64,000 nt of DNA from Caldifarciminota bacterium (GCA_020353055.1 CP070686.1:1901798-1965797); one strand, 5' to 3'; shown: positions 8,904 to 17,504, numbered from the stretch's first letter. Notes: a model not told the origin generated them from the sequence alone. A program made the numbers and translations.

Positions 8904-10112
8904 CTAATCTACATACCCTATAGTCTGCTCCAGCTCAGCCAGAGCCATAAACAGGTTAGCCCGTGCCTCTTCATAATCATATTCGGCCAGCACGAGCGAC
9001 TTCTCGCTTTCCAACAGGATATGAAAATCAACCCTGTTGAGTTCATATCCCGTAAGTGCCGATTTCAATGCCGTTTCCGCTTGAGGCAACACCGAGTTCC
9101 TATACAGATTGATCACTCGTCGAAACTTGTCGAGCCGGACTTTTGCTTCCTTCACATCCAGGAGAACGGCATTTTCCATCATCTCATATCGCGCGCCTGC
9201 ACTGCGCACAATCGCGTTCGCTTCGTGGATCGCCCTATCCTGCTTGCCCCAGAACCATAAGGGAACCGTGACGCCGACCATGTATTTACTATTACGCATG
9301 CCACTCTCCATCATCTCATGCGTATATTTGAAAGCCATATCCGGCAGATAACCCTGCCTTGCCATTGACAACATGAGCTGCGCTTTCTTTTGTTTCAACT
9401 CAGAAGACTTCAAGCGCGGCTGGTTTGTCCTGGCCAATTCATAGAGGACCGGCAAGGGGATTGTGTCAACCGAAGGAACGAGGCTGTCCAACAGAAGAAG
9501 TCTCATGTCGAGGTCACGGTTAAGCAAGGTGTTCACACGTGCCGCGACGATGGTGATATCATCATTAAGGTTTAACAGTTGGTTCTCGGATCTTGCCAGT
9601 TCAACCTGCGCCATCAATACTTCTGCCTGAGAAGCCTCATTTACTGAATATTTCTGTCTGGCCGTATTATGAATCTGCTGCAGGAAAGCTATCGACTTCA
9701 CGGTCGCTGAAATCTTCCCTTGAAGCAACAAAAAATCAGCGTACGCCTCTTTCACTTCCCGTATCAACATCTGCTCCTTACCCTCGTAGAGTAATGCAAC
9801 GTAATCGACATCGAGCTCTGCGAAATCAAGCCGTTTGGCGATCTTCGTGGGAAACGGTATCTGCTGCGTAACACTGTACATCGTCATCTCATCGCTGAAT
9901 TCCACAGATGCAAAAGGATCGGGCATGTACCGAAACCATGAGACCCCGTATCCAGCTGCTTGAAGCTCTTCTCGCAGCGCCTGCAACTCAGGGTTCTCGC
10001 GTTTCACCTCTTCGATTAATTCACGGAGATTCAATAATGAATCGGTAGCAGCACTCACCCTCATGGGAAGCAAGACAACCGTAAGATATATCAAAAACGA
10101 TAATTTAGCCAT
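8904..10112 (-). CDS. TolC-family outer-membrane efflux protein (CusC-like)
   Basis: The third part of the efflux pump, an outer-membrane channel. The 402-residue protein begins MAKLSFLIYLTVVLLPMRVSAA, a classic signal peptide, followed by the long amphipathic helices of the OEP family (NLRELIEEVKRENPELQALREE; LAEYDYEEARANLFMALAELEQ). It can be read without a stop back to a GTG at 10244, but that extension would bury the signal peptide and is rejected. No good ribosome site precedes 10112. It heads the tolC-cusB-cusA-P-II run. Confidence 0.9.
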   Translation of the reverse strand: MAKLSFLIYLTVVLLPMRVSAATDSLLNLRELIEEVKRENPELQALREELQAAGYGVSWFRYMPDPFASVEFSDEMTMYSVTQQIPFPTKIAKRLDFAELDVDYVALLYEGKEQMLIREVKEAYADFLLLQGKISATVKSIAFLQQIHNTARQKYSVNEASQAEVLMAQVELARSENQLLNLNDDITIVAARVNTLLNRDLDMRLLLLDSLVPSVDTIPLPVLYELARTNQPRLKSSELKQKKAQLMLSMARQGYLPDMAFKYTHEMMESGMRNSKYMVGVTVPLWFWGKQDRAIHEANAIVRSAGARYEMMENAVLLDVKEAKVRLDKFRRVINLYRNSVLPQAETALKSALTGYELNRVDFHILLESEKSLVLAEYDYEEARANLFMALAELEQTIGYVD

Positions 10113-10369
10113 AACAATAGCAGACGTTTCAGTCCTCTGCTGAGTTACGAGGCAGCTTGTATTCTGTGTGTTTGTGTGGGCTGTAGAAACAAGAACCCGG
10201 TGCCCACCGTAGGTCAGATTAAATTTCTCTGTATTGGTGAGCACCGGTTGGGAGGAACCATTAAGACAACTCCTATGCTATTACCCCCCTTTGCACTACT
10301 GACGATGGAAATCGGAAAAAGTTACGCGGAAGTTACGATGAGTAGAAATTACTTTAATGATTGAGAAAT
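10113..10369 (-). promoter_or_regulatory. control region upstream of the metal-efflux operon
   Basis: About 250 bases without a credible gene. On the minus strand it can form a 12-bp stem with one G-T pair between 10236-10247 and 10197-10208 with a 27-base loop. Upstream there is a direct repeat AAGTTACG at 10319-10326 and 10330-10337, an 11-base period that would place both copies on one helix face. No TTGACA-type promoter like those elsewhere in the window was seen, which fits activator-dependent control, but no regulator gene lies beside it. Confidence 0.4.
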
Positions 10370-10392
10370 ACCGGAATTACTAACGTTCCGGT
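10361..10392 (-). terminator. possible weak terminator after the DUF5667-like gene
   Basis: On the minus strand the perfect seven-base arms ACCGGAA / TTCCGGT (10386-10392 and 10370-10376) with a nine-base loop are followed by ATTTCTCA. The T-tract is short, so termination may be partial. Confidence 0.45.
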
Positions 10393-10401
10393 GAAAGTGG
10401 T

Positions 10402-11172
10402 TTACGTCCCAGCGGGCATTTCCGTGTTGTTATACTTCAGGCGAGCTCTAATGCATTCCAGACATTCACGGTGATCCATGCAATTACGCAGTGCTTCTTC
10501 AATCTTTTCGATATTGCATGCGCATGCATGTTCCTTCGTTCTTTCGAGTACTTCCACTTGAAACAGATTACATTCGTGAATCAGGTCAATTAGCCTCTCT
10601 CTGCCCTCCTCATTCAGATCACGTATGTGTTCAAACGCATATTCGATCTCCTGCAGCATCTCGCACATCAATCCGTCATCAAACTCTACACCGGGTTCTA
10701 CAGAAGAGTAGAACTCATTTGTGCGGCGGTCGGCGAAAACGACGTGCAACCTTGCTTTCCCCTCAGAATCAACCGTGAGCGTATGCTGGACATTCTCGGC
10801 AAACCGCTTGACCCGGTAAAGGAAGTGACCGGGTAGGCTCCTTGCGCTTAACGATACCGTGGTGACCTCAAATATGAAAAGGAACAGCAAAACCGCTGTT
10901 ATCCTCACCGGCAGTATGCTCAACCTGAAAAAGTCACGCAAATCAAAGCGTTTCCCATGTACATCGACTTTCTGTATTCTTCTTATTGCCGACTGCACCG
11001 CCTTGGCGTCGGGCACCGGCTTCGGCATCTCAGCGATATTCCTGGCTAGTTGAAGCAGTGGACCGAGCTCATCTGCGTATTGAGGATAATCACGTAAAAG
11101 ATCATCAGGGGACTTCCCCTTTTCCATTTCGAGCAACAACACATCCAGAATTTCCTCAATTTTCTGCTTCAT
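10402..11172 (-). CDS. membrane protein partner of ECF sigma factor, DUF5667-like
   Basis: The 256-residue product starts MKQKIEEILDVLLLEMEKG with GAGGAGGG nearby upstream, and overlaps the end of the sigma gene by 17 bases. Residues 1-70 form a soluble helical domain (DDLLRDYPQYADELGPLLQLA). A single membrane helix (VRITAVLLFLFIFEVTTVSL) follows at about 90-115, and then a DUF5667-like segment (LPGHFLYRVKRFAENVQ, then DRRTNEF). The C terminus carries clustered cysteines (EHACACNIEK...CMDHRECLECIRAR). Position and topology suggest an anti-sigma factor or surface sensor; the zinc-finger anti-sigma motif itself is not present. Confidence 0.75.
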   Translation of the reverse strand: MKQKIEEILDVLLLEMEKGKSPDDLLRDYPQYADELGPLLQLARNIAEMPKPVPDAKAVQSAIRRIQKVDVHGKRFDLRDFFRLSILPVRITAVLLFLFIFEVTTVSLSARSLPGHFLYRVKRFAENVQHTLTVDSEGKARLHVVFADRRTNEFYSSVEPGVEFDDGLMCEMLQEIEYAFEHIRDLNEEGRERLIDLIHECNLFQVEVLERTKEHACACNIEKIEEALRNCMDHRECLECIRARLKYNNTEMPAGT

Positions 11173-11743
11173 AAACTTCCCTCCTCGTGAAATAATCACG
11201 CAAGGCCTTCAATGCCCTGAACTGAAGCACCTTAACGGCACCAACTGATTTGTGAATAATGCTGGCAATCTCGCGGTTGTCATGTCCCTCGATGAATTTC
11301 AGGATAACAACCTGTCTCTGTTCCTCAGTCAAGTGCTTTAACCCCCTTTTAAGCTTTTCTCTAGTCAATACTTGCTTACTGAAACCATCTGATTTCCCTG
11401 AAGCCTGCTCCGGGATATCATTCAAACTTATTTCTGAACGCACGGCACGACGCCTGTAGAAATCGATCAAGTGATTCCGAGCAATCTGATATATCCACGC
11501 GTGAAAATTGCCGCGCTGCTTCGCTATCGATTGTATTACTTTCACAACAATCTCACTCGTCAAATCCTCGGCATCCTCAGCACGATCGACCCGATAATAC
11601 AGGTATGAATATATATGCGCATAAACATAAACACAGAGATCTGAAGATGCTCTATCCTCGCCCTCTTTTGCCCTGCGCACGATATCAGCCAGTTCAGCAT
11701 GGCCAATATCCCTTCGTACTAATAATGACGGATTGGTTCCCAT
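11156..11743 (-). CDS. ECF-type RNA polymerase sigma factor
   Basis: A 195-residue sigma-70-family factor with only regions 2 and 4. Region 2 includes YYRVDRAEDAEDLTSEIVVK and GNFHAWIYQIARNHLIDFYRR; region 4 includes LTEEQRQVVILKFIEGHDNREIA with the recognition helix near GAVKVLQFRALKALRDY. It overlaps and presumably is controlled by the membrane protein encoded next. It has a consensus promoter with an eight-base leader and no SD sequence. A divergent leaderless promoter drives the Rrf2 gene, so both share a 101-base intergenic region. Confidence 0.92.
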   Translation of the reverse strand: MGTNPSLLVRRDIGHAELADIVRRAKEGEDRASSDLCVYVYAHIYSYLYYRVDRAEDAEDLTSEIVVKVIQSIAKQRGNFHAWIYQIARNHLIDFYRRRAVRSEISLNDIPEQASGKSDGFSKQVLTREKLKRGLKHLTEEQRQVVILKFIEGHDNREIASIIHKSVGAVKVLQFRALKALRDYFTRREVYEAEN

Positions 11744-11757
11744 AAGGTTACAAGCAA

Positions 11758-11785
11758 ATTATAGACATGTTCATCAAAATGTCAA
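11758..11785 (-). promoter_or_regulatory. promoter of the sigma-factor gene
   Basis: Minus strand TTGACA (11780-11785), 16-base spacer, TATAAT (11758-11763). The predicted start at 11751 is eight bases before the ATG. Confidence 0.8.
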
Positions 11786-11810
11786 TTCATACGATTATTA
11801 ATATCGAATA

Positions 11811-11839
11811 TTGACAATACCCTACTTTTTTTGTAGAAT
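11811..11839 (+). promoter_or_regulatory. leaderless promoter of the Rrf2/Fe-S operon
   Basis: TTGACA (11811-11816), 17-base spacer, TAGAAT (11834-11839), then five bases to the ATG at 11845. The expected transcription start coincides with the start codon. Confidence 0.8.
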
Positions 11840-11844
11840 ATCGC

Positions 11845-12267
11845 ATGCGCCTTACTACAATGACCACCTATGCGGTTCAGGCAATGCTCGACCTCGCTGA
11901 TAAACCGGCCGGAACAGTAGTATCGCTTCGAGAAATTGCCGGTCGTCAAGGAATAAAAGTCAAATACCTTGAACAGATTTTCATGAAACTGGCCCATGCT
12001 GGTTTGGTGAAAAGCAAGAAGGGACCAGGGGGCGGCTATTGCTTGCATCGGCCGGTAAACGCCATAAAGATAGGTGAAATAATGGAGGCCGTCGGTGAAT
12101 CAAGAGCACCGGTACGGTGTTTGATCCCCGACACCAGCAAACATTGTTCGAGGCTTGAATACTGTTCTATTAGACCTTACTGGAAAAGAATGAAAGAAAC
12201 AATTGATGAATTCCTCGATTCCTCAACCCTCTATGACATTATCCAGGAAAAGAATAAACCGACATGA
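11845..12267 (+). CDS. Rrf2-family (IscR-like) transcriptional regulator
   Basis: A 140-residue winged-helix regulator: MRLTTMTTYAVQAMLDLA, the recognition segment SLREIAGRQGIKVKYLEQIF, and the wing KSKKGPGGGYCLHRP. Three cysteines in the C-terminal part (Cys92, Cys101 and Cys107 by count in RCLIPDTSKHCSRLEYC) are placed like the [2Fe-2S] ligands of IscR, although the first spacing is longer (C-x8-C-x5-C instead of C-x5-C-x5-C). It heads an operon with cysteine desulfurase and an IscU-type scaffold, so it most likely senses Fe-S status and regulates its own operon. Confidence 0.9.
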   Translation: MRLTTMTTYAVQAMLDLADKPAGTVVSLREIAGRQGIKVKYLEQIFMKLAHAGLVKSKKGPGGGYCLHRPVNAIKIGEIMEAVGESRAPVRCLIPDTSKHCSRLEYCSIRPYWKRMKETIDEFLDSSTLYDIIQEKNKPT

Positions 12268-12291
12268 TACGTTTCAATTCAGAGGCATTCG

Positions 12292-13380
12292 ATGAAAGAT
12301 AAGGCTGAACTACCCGAGATCGGCAAAATATCCGCTGACGCCTTTAACAAACTTATTTTTCCTCGTCTTGGTGCTGACCGGCCCGAAGTGATCGTCGGGC
12401 CACGGCACGGAGTCGATGTTGGCATCGTCGAGATCGGTAACAAAGCAGTGGCAATGACCAGCGATCCAGTTTTCATTGTCCCCGAATATGGGCTGGAAAG
12501 AGCTGCCTGGTTTGCGATTCACATACTTGCCTCGGACGTTGTCACTTCAGGTCTGCCGCCCGCATATCTATCAATCGATTTAAATCTTCCGCTCTCAATG
12601 ACCACAGACGAGTTGACGAAGATCTGGACCACCATCGATTCGGAGTGCAAGAAAATGGGTATGGCGATCGTTTGCGGTCATACTGCAAGATACGACAACT
12701 GTAACTATCCAATGGTAGGTGGTGCTACTGTAATCGCAGTTGGTGATATCAATGAATACGTCACACCAGGATTCTGCCGAGAAGGTGACCGGATCATCAT
12801 AACCAAAGGTCCGGCTATCGAGGCTGCGGGCATTTTCGCAACCATGTTTCCGAAATATATAGCGAAGAATTACGGACCCGAATTTTCCCATAAAGCACAG
12901 GATTTGTTCTACAAGATGTCGGTGGTGGAAGATGCCATGATTGCGGCAAAGATCGGAGTACGAGACGACGGCGTCTCGGCGATGCACGACGCAACAGAGT
13001 GCGGGGTCTATGGAGGCATATTTGAAATCGCCCAGGCGTCTGGCCTTGGTGCCCGTATCGATGTATCAAAAATAGTCTTTGAGGATTGTGTCCGGGAAAT
13101 ATGTAACCTCTTCAAGATCGATCCCTATAAATCGATCAGTGAGGGAACCCTTATAGTGACTTGCCGCGACCATATGGCCGATGCGCTGACAAGTACCCTA
13201 AAGGAAGCCGGCATCAAGGCATCCGTCGTAGGTGAACTGGTATCGGCAAAACATGGCCTACTGGCCGTCGAAGGCAAGCAGGAAAAAAAGTTGGAACACC
13301 CGCAGATCGACCCGTTCTGGCGCGCGTTCTACGACGCCCTGCAAAATTACCGAAGAATGGAGTTTTCAAATGGAGCATAA
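12292..13380 (+). CDS. AIR-synthase-related (PurM/HypE-like) protein
   Basis: The 362-residue protein has the PurM/AIR-synthase fold shared by HypE, SelD, ThiL and PurL: an N-terminal half with GPRHGVDVGIVEIGNKAVAMTSDP and HILASDVVTSGLPPAY, and a C-terminal half with EGDRIIITKGPAIEAAGI and DATECGVYGGIFEIA. The C-terminal Cys signature of HypE (PRIC at the very end) is absent, so it is not a normal hydrogenase maturation factor, and no hyp genes are nearby. It is 24 bases after the Rrf2 gene and overlaps the cysteine desulfurase gene by 11 bases, which points to a role in sulfur or Fe-S metabolism. The substrate is unknown. Confidence 0.85.
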   Translation: MKDKAELPEIGKISADAFNKLIFPRLGADRPEVIVGPRHGVDVGIVEIGNKAVAMTSDPVFIVPEYGLERAAWFAIHILASDVVTSGLPPAYLSIDLNLPLSMTTDELTKIWTTIDSECKKMGMAIVCGHTARYDNCNYPMVGGATVIAVGDINEYVTPGFCREGDRIIITKGPAIEAAGIFATMFPKYIAKNYGPEFSHKAQDLFYKMSVVEDAMIAAKIGVRDDGVSAMHDATECGVYGGIFEIAQASGLGARIDVSKIVFEDCVREICNLFKIDPYKSISEGTLIVTCRDHMADALTSTLKEAGIKASVVGELVSAKHGLLAVEGKQEKKLEHPQIDPFWRAFYDALQNYRRMEFSNGA

Positions 13381-14539
13381 AAAGAAATCCGTTTATCTCG
13401 ACAATAATGCGACGACGCCAGCCGACCCACGCGTCATTGAAAAAATGCTTCCGTATTTTCACGAAACATCAGCGAATCCATCGTCGATTCACGGTGCGGG
13501 CCGCCGCGCTCGAGACGCCGTAGAAGAAGCAAGGGAAAAACTCTCCCGGCTAGTCCACTGTAGAACCGATGAAACTTATTTCACGTCGGGCGGGACCGAG
13601 TCAGATAACATGGGGATAAAGGGTGCAGCTTTTGCTCAAAGCGAACGCACGAAGATCATAACCTCAGCGATCGAACATCACGCTGTCCTCACCACCTGTG
13701 ATTATATGAAAAAACACGGTTATGAAATCGTAAAAGCGCCCGTGGATGAATATGGTATCGTAGACCTGAACTTCCTTTCTCGCGCCGTGGATGATAAAAC
13801 ACTATTGGTTTCGATCATGCATGCAAACAATGAAGTGGGAACAATCGAACCACTGAAGGATATCGGTGAAATCGCTCACCGGCATGGTGCAATCTTTCAT
13901 TCCGATGCAGTGCAGACAGTCGGCAAGATACCGATCGACATGGACGCTCTCCAGGTTGATATGCTCTCCCTGTCCGGCCATAAATTCTATGGTCCGAAAG
14001 GAGTCGGAGCCCTCGTTGTCCGGAGGGGTACGAGGTTCGACCCATTGCATCACGGCGGTCACCATGAAAGAAACAAACGTGCCGGCACCGAGAACGTGCC
14101 CGGCATAGTTGGACTTGGAGCAGCCTGTGAAATATCAATGACCGAAATGAATACCGAAGAAAAAAGCATCCGAGAATTAAGGGATAGTTTATGGATTGGC
14201 ATCAACAAAGAAATCGGCGAGGTCCAGCTAAACGGTCATCCTGAAAACAGACTGGCTGGCACTCTGAACATAAGCGTCAAGTATATTGAAGGAGAATCAA
14301 TGTTGCTCAATCTCGACATGCATGGAATATACGCTTCAAGCGGCTCAGCCTGTACTTCTGGCAGTCTTGAAGCGTCACACGTGCTACTCGCCATGGGCGT
14401 ACCGCATGACCTGGCTCACGGTTCTCTGCGCTTCTCCATGGGGCGATTCAATACGAAAAGAGATATCGACCACGTGATCGAAGTATTCCCGGGAATTGTC
14501 AAGAAACTGAGAGCGATATCTCCTCTTTGCAAGAACTAA
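13370..14539 (+). CDS. cysteine desulfurase (IscS/NifS family)
   Basis: A PLP enzyme that takes sulfur from cysteine for Fe-S clusters and thio-modifications. The 389 residues start MEHKKKSVYLDNNATTPADPR, typical of the family. The PLP lysine is in LSGHKFYGPKGVGAL and the catalytic cysteine in SSGSACTSGSLEASHV, the SGSAC loop of the IscS/NifS group. Reading can be extended upstream to 13232, but this ATG matches the family N terminus. It lies between the AIR-synthase-like gene and the scaffold gene; the 3' reading frame ends 26 bases before the scaffold's ATG. Confidence 0.95.
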   Translation: MEHKKKSVYLDNNATTPADPRVIEKMLPYFHETSANPSSIHGAGRRARDAVEEAREKLSRLVHCRTDETYFTSGGTESDNMGIKGAAFAQSERTKIITSAIEHHAVLTTCDYMKKHGYEIVKAPVDEYGIVDLNFLSRAVDDKTLLVSIMHANNEVGTIEPLKDIGEIAHRHGAIFHSDAVQTVGKIPIDMDALQVDMLSLSGHKFYGPKGVGALVVRRGTRFDPLHHGGHHERNKRAGTENVPGIVGLGAACEISMTEMNTEEKSIRELRDSLWIGINKEIGEVQLNGHPENRLAGTLNISVKYIEGESMLLNLDMHGIYASSGSACTSGSLEASHVLLAMGVPHDLAHGSLRFSMGRFNTKRDIDHVIEVFPGIVKKLRAISPLCKN

Positions 14540-14565
14540 TTCAGTGGAAATGGTTAGGAGAGGAT

Positions 14566-15006
14566 ATGCAATATTCTGAAAAAGTCATGGATCATTTTAT
14601 GAATCCACGCAACGTGGGTGAAATAGAGAATGCCGACGGTATCGGCACCTGCGGCAACCCAGTATGTGGTGACCTTATGACCTTCTATCTTAGAATCGAA
14701 CCTCGAATTGAAGATCCGAACAAAGCGTGCATATCCGAAATCCGCTTTAAGACCTTCGGATGCGGCGCGGCAATCGCGGTCGCATCAATGGCAAGCGAAA
14801 TGGTCAAAGGCAAAACGCTCTCAGAAGTTACTGCAATGTCGCGCGATGATGTCGCGAACGAACTGGATGGACTACCACCGATCAAAATGCACTGCTCAAA
14901 TATCGGCGTTCAGGCAATCCAGGAAGCAGTAAAAGACTATTTGAAAAAAATCGGCCGGGATGACCTTGCGGGCAAGATAAAAGGTTGCCCTGACAAGAAA
15001 CATTGA
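14566..15006 (+). CDS. Fe-S cluster assembly scaffold, IscU/NifU-N type
   Basis: The 146-residue protein starts MQYSEKVMDHFMNPRNVGE, a hallmark of IscU, after a TTAGGAGAGG ribosome site. The three cluster-ligand cysteines are visible in GTCGNPVCGD (Cys of NPVCGD), FGCGAAIAVASMASE and IKMHCSNIGVQAI, with the conserved Asp in VCGDLM. It accepts sulfur from the desulfurase encoded just upstream. No HscA/HscB or ferredoxin gene follows; the operon passes to a sigma-factor gene. Confidence 0.94.
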   Translation: MQYSEKVMDHFMNPRNVGEIENADGIGTCGNPVCGDLMTFYLRIEPRIEDPNKACISEIRFKTFGCGAAIAVASMASEMVKGKTLSEVTAMSRDDVANELDGLPPIKMHCSNIGVQAIQEAVKDYLKKIGRDDLAGKIKGCPDKKH

Positions 15007-15047
15007 CCCGTGAGTGCACATCGAGCACACGAAATTCATCCACTGGC

Positions 15048-15593
15048 ATGACGCCCCGCGGCGAAACCACTCAATTGATCAAAAAGGCATTAGAACACGA
15101 TGAAGAGGCTTGTACAAGAATACTTAATTTATACAAAGGGCGGATTTTTAGTTACGTATATCGTATGGTCCGTAATTATCATGACGCTGAGGATATTACT
15201 TTTGACACGTTCATCAAATGCTTCAATGCCCTGCCATCGTTTGATACCTCCCGACCTTTCACCACCTGGCTTTTCACGATCGCTCACAATTTGACGATGG
15301 ATCATTTCAGAAAGCACAAGATCGAATTAGAATACTGCGATGAGCTTCACCAGAGTGGTGATGATCTGGCCGGTGAATATGAAAAGAAACGAAAAATCGA
15401 GCGAATCGACCATGCCCTCACTCAACTTCCGCCGATCGATCGCGAGTTGATCATCCTCTTTCACAAGGAAGAACACACCTATCAGGAAATCAGTGAGATT
15501 CTGAGTATACCGATAACGACTATCAAAACCAGGCTGCATCGGGCACGTAAAAGACTGCACGGTATCGTCCAAAAGAAACCGGAGAATGAGTGA
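15048..15593 (+). CDS. ECF-type RNA polymerase sigma factor
   Basis: A sigma-70-family factor of 181 residues with region 2 (YRMVRNYHDAEDITFDTFIKCF, TTWLFTIAHNLTMDHFRKHK) and region 4 (LPPIDRELIILFHKEEHTYQEISEIL, then TTIKTRLHRARKRL). The ATG at 15048 (MTPRGETTQ) is preferred; a TTG at 15003 overlapping the scaffold stop would add 15 unlike residues. It is followed at 33 bases by an anti-sigma gene and then a bactofilin-like membrane protein, so the three probably form an envelope-stress unit. Confidence 0.9.
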   Translation: MTPRGETTQLIKKALEHDEEACTRILNLYKGRIFSYVYRMVRNYHDAEDITFDTFIKCFNALPSFDTSRPFTTWLFTIAHNLTMDHFRKHKIELEYCDELHQSGDDLAGEYEKKRKIERIDHALTQLPPIDRELIILFHKEEHTYQEISEILSIPITTIKTRLHRARKRLHGIVQKKPENE

Positions 15594-15626
15594 AACTTAC
15601 TTGCCGTTATTGCGTATTACCTAGTG

Positions 15627-16148
15627 ATGAAGCATAAAGAGATAGAAAGACTGATCCAAAAAGGACTGGATGGCGAACTGAAGCCAAATGACAAAGCACG
15701 GCTGGACAATCACCTCGCACGCTGTCATGACTGTGCGACGTTCCATCAGGAGATGTCGCAGACAACGAGACTCGTACGTCAGCTCGGTGAGATCCACCCA
15801 CGAGCTGACTTCAATGCCAGGATCCTCGCCCGGTTAGGGATCAGACAAAGATTTGCCTGGACAAAAGCAGGCATTGTCTTTGCTGGTAGCTGGGTAGCCG
15901 TACTGCTATTGTTCACATATTCGTCTCTCCCCACCCGGATCCTCGGCTGGCTGACGACTTCGTTCCCCTCGATCGTTAGAGTCTCGGAAAAAGCCGAGTT
16001 GGTCATTACTTCGTTGAGCCAAGTTCTGACACCGATACTGAAGAGTTCATTAAGCAATGCAAACCCAGTCATTGGATTGGTTTTCAGTATTTTGTTCATC
16101 TATTTCTTAGGCAAGGCCTTACAAAAGGAGGTAAAATGCAAGGCTTAA
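15627..16148 (+). CDS. anti-sigma factor with zinc-finger (zf-HC2) domain
   Basis: The 173-residue product has the zinc-binding anti-sigma motif at its N terminus (LDNHLARCHDCATFHQEM: H-x3-C-x2-C), a membrane helix at about 90-110 (GIVFAGSWVAVLLLFTY) and a second hydrophobic stretch at the C terminus (VIGLVFSILFIYFLGKAL). It should hold the sigma factor encoded upstream at the membrane. A GTG three bases earlier (15624) is an alternative start. Its 3' end overlaps the next gene by 13 bases. Confidence 0.88.
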   Translation: MKHKEIERLIQKGLDGELKPNDKARLDNHLARCHDCATFHQEMSQTTRLVRQLGEIHPRADFNARILARLGIRQRFAWTKAGIVFAGSWVAVLLLFTYSSLPTRILGWLTTSFPSIVRVSEKAELVITSLSQVLTPILKSSLSNANPVIGLVFSILFIYFLGKALQKEVKCKA

Positions 16149-17488
16149 CAACAATATTACTCTTAGTTACCGCAATCGCCGGCCAATCTCTGACGACCAG
16201 TGCTGAGTACATCGGCGCAATGCCGCCAGTAGAGGTCACGGCAATGAGGTATGCAAACGAAGATGCCGCATGGAGCGGGTTGATGCCTGCGGTGGAGGTC
16301 ACAGCATCCAGGTATATCAGCGACGATATTGCCCGTGCCGAAGTAATACCGGCAGTCATCGTTAACCAAGACGACTTCTGCTGTGAAGACGAGAGTGAAC
16401 ATAGTTATGCTCACGCTATAGCTTCTGGCATTCAGTCAATACTGGTCAAGAATACAAGAATACCCGATCTCGATTTGAATATGCAGATTGCCGACCTCAA
16501 GATCTTCGGTGCGGTTCCCGGGGCAATCACATTCAGCGGCGATTACCACTTACAAGAAAACGACACGATCGATGAAGACGTAACCGTGACCGGCGGCAAT
16601 GCAAGGATCGACGGAATCATTGACGGGGATCTTGCTGTGATGGGCGGCACCGTCGATGTCAACGGTACGGTTGAAGGAGAAGTTGCTGTACTCGGTGGTA
16701 ATTTGGAGATCACGGGACTGATCGATGGAGATGCTGCGGTCTTCGGCGGTAATATCAAGAACCGAGGTATCATCGATGGAGAACTGCATGTGATAGGCGG
16801 TACGGTCCACCTCGACTCAGGTTCTGTCGTCACCGGTGATATCAGCATGGTCGGAGGTACGGTAGAACGTGACGAGAATGCAGTAGTGGGAGGAGAGATC
16901 GAATCGGTTGAGATCAAAGCCCTGGAAAAGATCCTGCCCCGCATCAGCCGGGCATTCAGGCTTCCAAGAATACTGCCCGGCGCTGAAGTCTTTCCCCGAG
17001 CAGTATTCCTCGGTATGCTGGTCGTTCTCTATCTCTTTAATATCCTTGTTGCGCTCATATTCCCCAATGCAACCGAAAGGGTGAGAACGAAAATCGAAGA
17101 AAGCATATGGGCATCGATCGGTTTGGGCATTGTCATGCAACTTTTGTTCGTGCCTCTTATCGTGCTCCTTGCAGTTTCGATAATCGGCATACCACTTATC
17201 ATCCTGCTCCCCCTGGCAGTCTTCCTTGCCACACTATTCGGACTGTCTGCACTCGCGCTGATTGCCGGCGAGCGAGTATGTAAAGGATTCAACTGGAAAA
17301 TCCAAAGCATGCTGGGTAAACTCAGTCTCGGCTGGCTAGCGATCATGCTTATTCCAATTGTTCTTATTCTCATCGGACCGCCTGTCTTCGGAATCGGTTT
17401 TGTGGTCGTGTATATCGCGCTGACGATAGGTCTCGGAGGGGTGATATACACCTTGGTCAAGAGATCGCCCAAAGAAACGAAAAAATAG
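16136..17488 (+). CDS. bactofilin-like polymer-forming membrane protein
   Basis: The 450 residues consist of a signal peptide (MQGLTTILLLVTAIAGQS), a short tandem-repeat region (MPPVEVTAMRY, MPAVEVTASRY, IPAVIVN at about 29-83), a right-handed beta-helix of bactofilin type (repeats such as VTGGNARIDGIIDGDLAVMG and VAVLGGNLEITGLIDGD at about 150-255), and a C-terminal domain with four or five membrane helices from about 295 to 440. The ATG has AAAGGAGGTAAA upstream. As the last gene of a sigma/anti-sigma operon it is probably an envelope component made under stress; the precise role is unknown. Confidence 0.85.
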   Translation: MQGLTTILLLVTAIAGQSLTTSAEYIGAMPPVEVTAMRYANEDAAWSGLMPAVEVTASRYISDDIARAEVIPAVIVNQDDFCCEDESEHSYAHAIASGIQSILVKNTRIPDLDLNMQIADLKIFGAVPGAITFSGDYHLQENDTIDEDVTVTGGNARIDGIIDGDLAVMGGTVDVNGTVEGEVAVLGGNLEITGLIDGDAAVFGGNIKNRGIIDGELHVIGGTVHLDSGSVVTGDISMVGGTVERDENAVVGGEIESVEIKALEKILPRISRAFRLPRILPGAEVFPRAVFLGMLVVLYLFNILVALIFPNATERVRTKIEESIWASIGLGIVMQLLFVPLIVLLAVSIIGIPLIILLPLAVFLATLFGLSALALIAGERVCKGFNWKIQSMLGKLSLGWLAIMLIPIVLILIGPPVFGIGFVVVYIALTIGLGGVIYTLVKRSPKETKK

Positions 17489-17504
17489 GAAACAGAAACT
17501 CACT

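Noticed and set aside
10113..10244. Extension of the TolC-family gene to a GTG at 10244.
   Set aside because: It would put 44 odd residues before a textbook signal peptide and would overlap the hairpin in the control region.
12292..13380. True hydrogenase maturation factor HypE.
   Set aside because: The C-terminal cysteine needed for carbamoyl transfer is missing and no hyp or hydrogenase genes are nearby.
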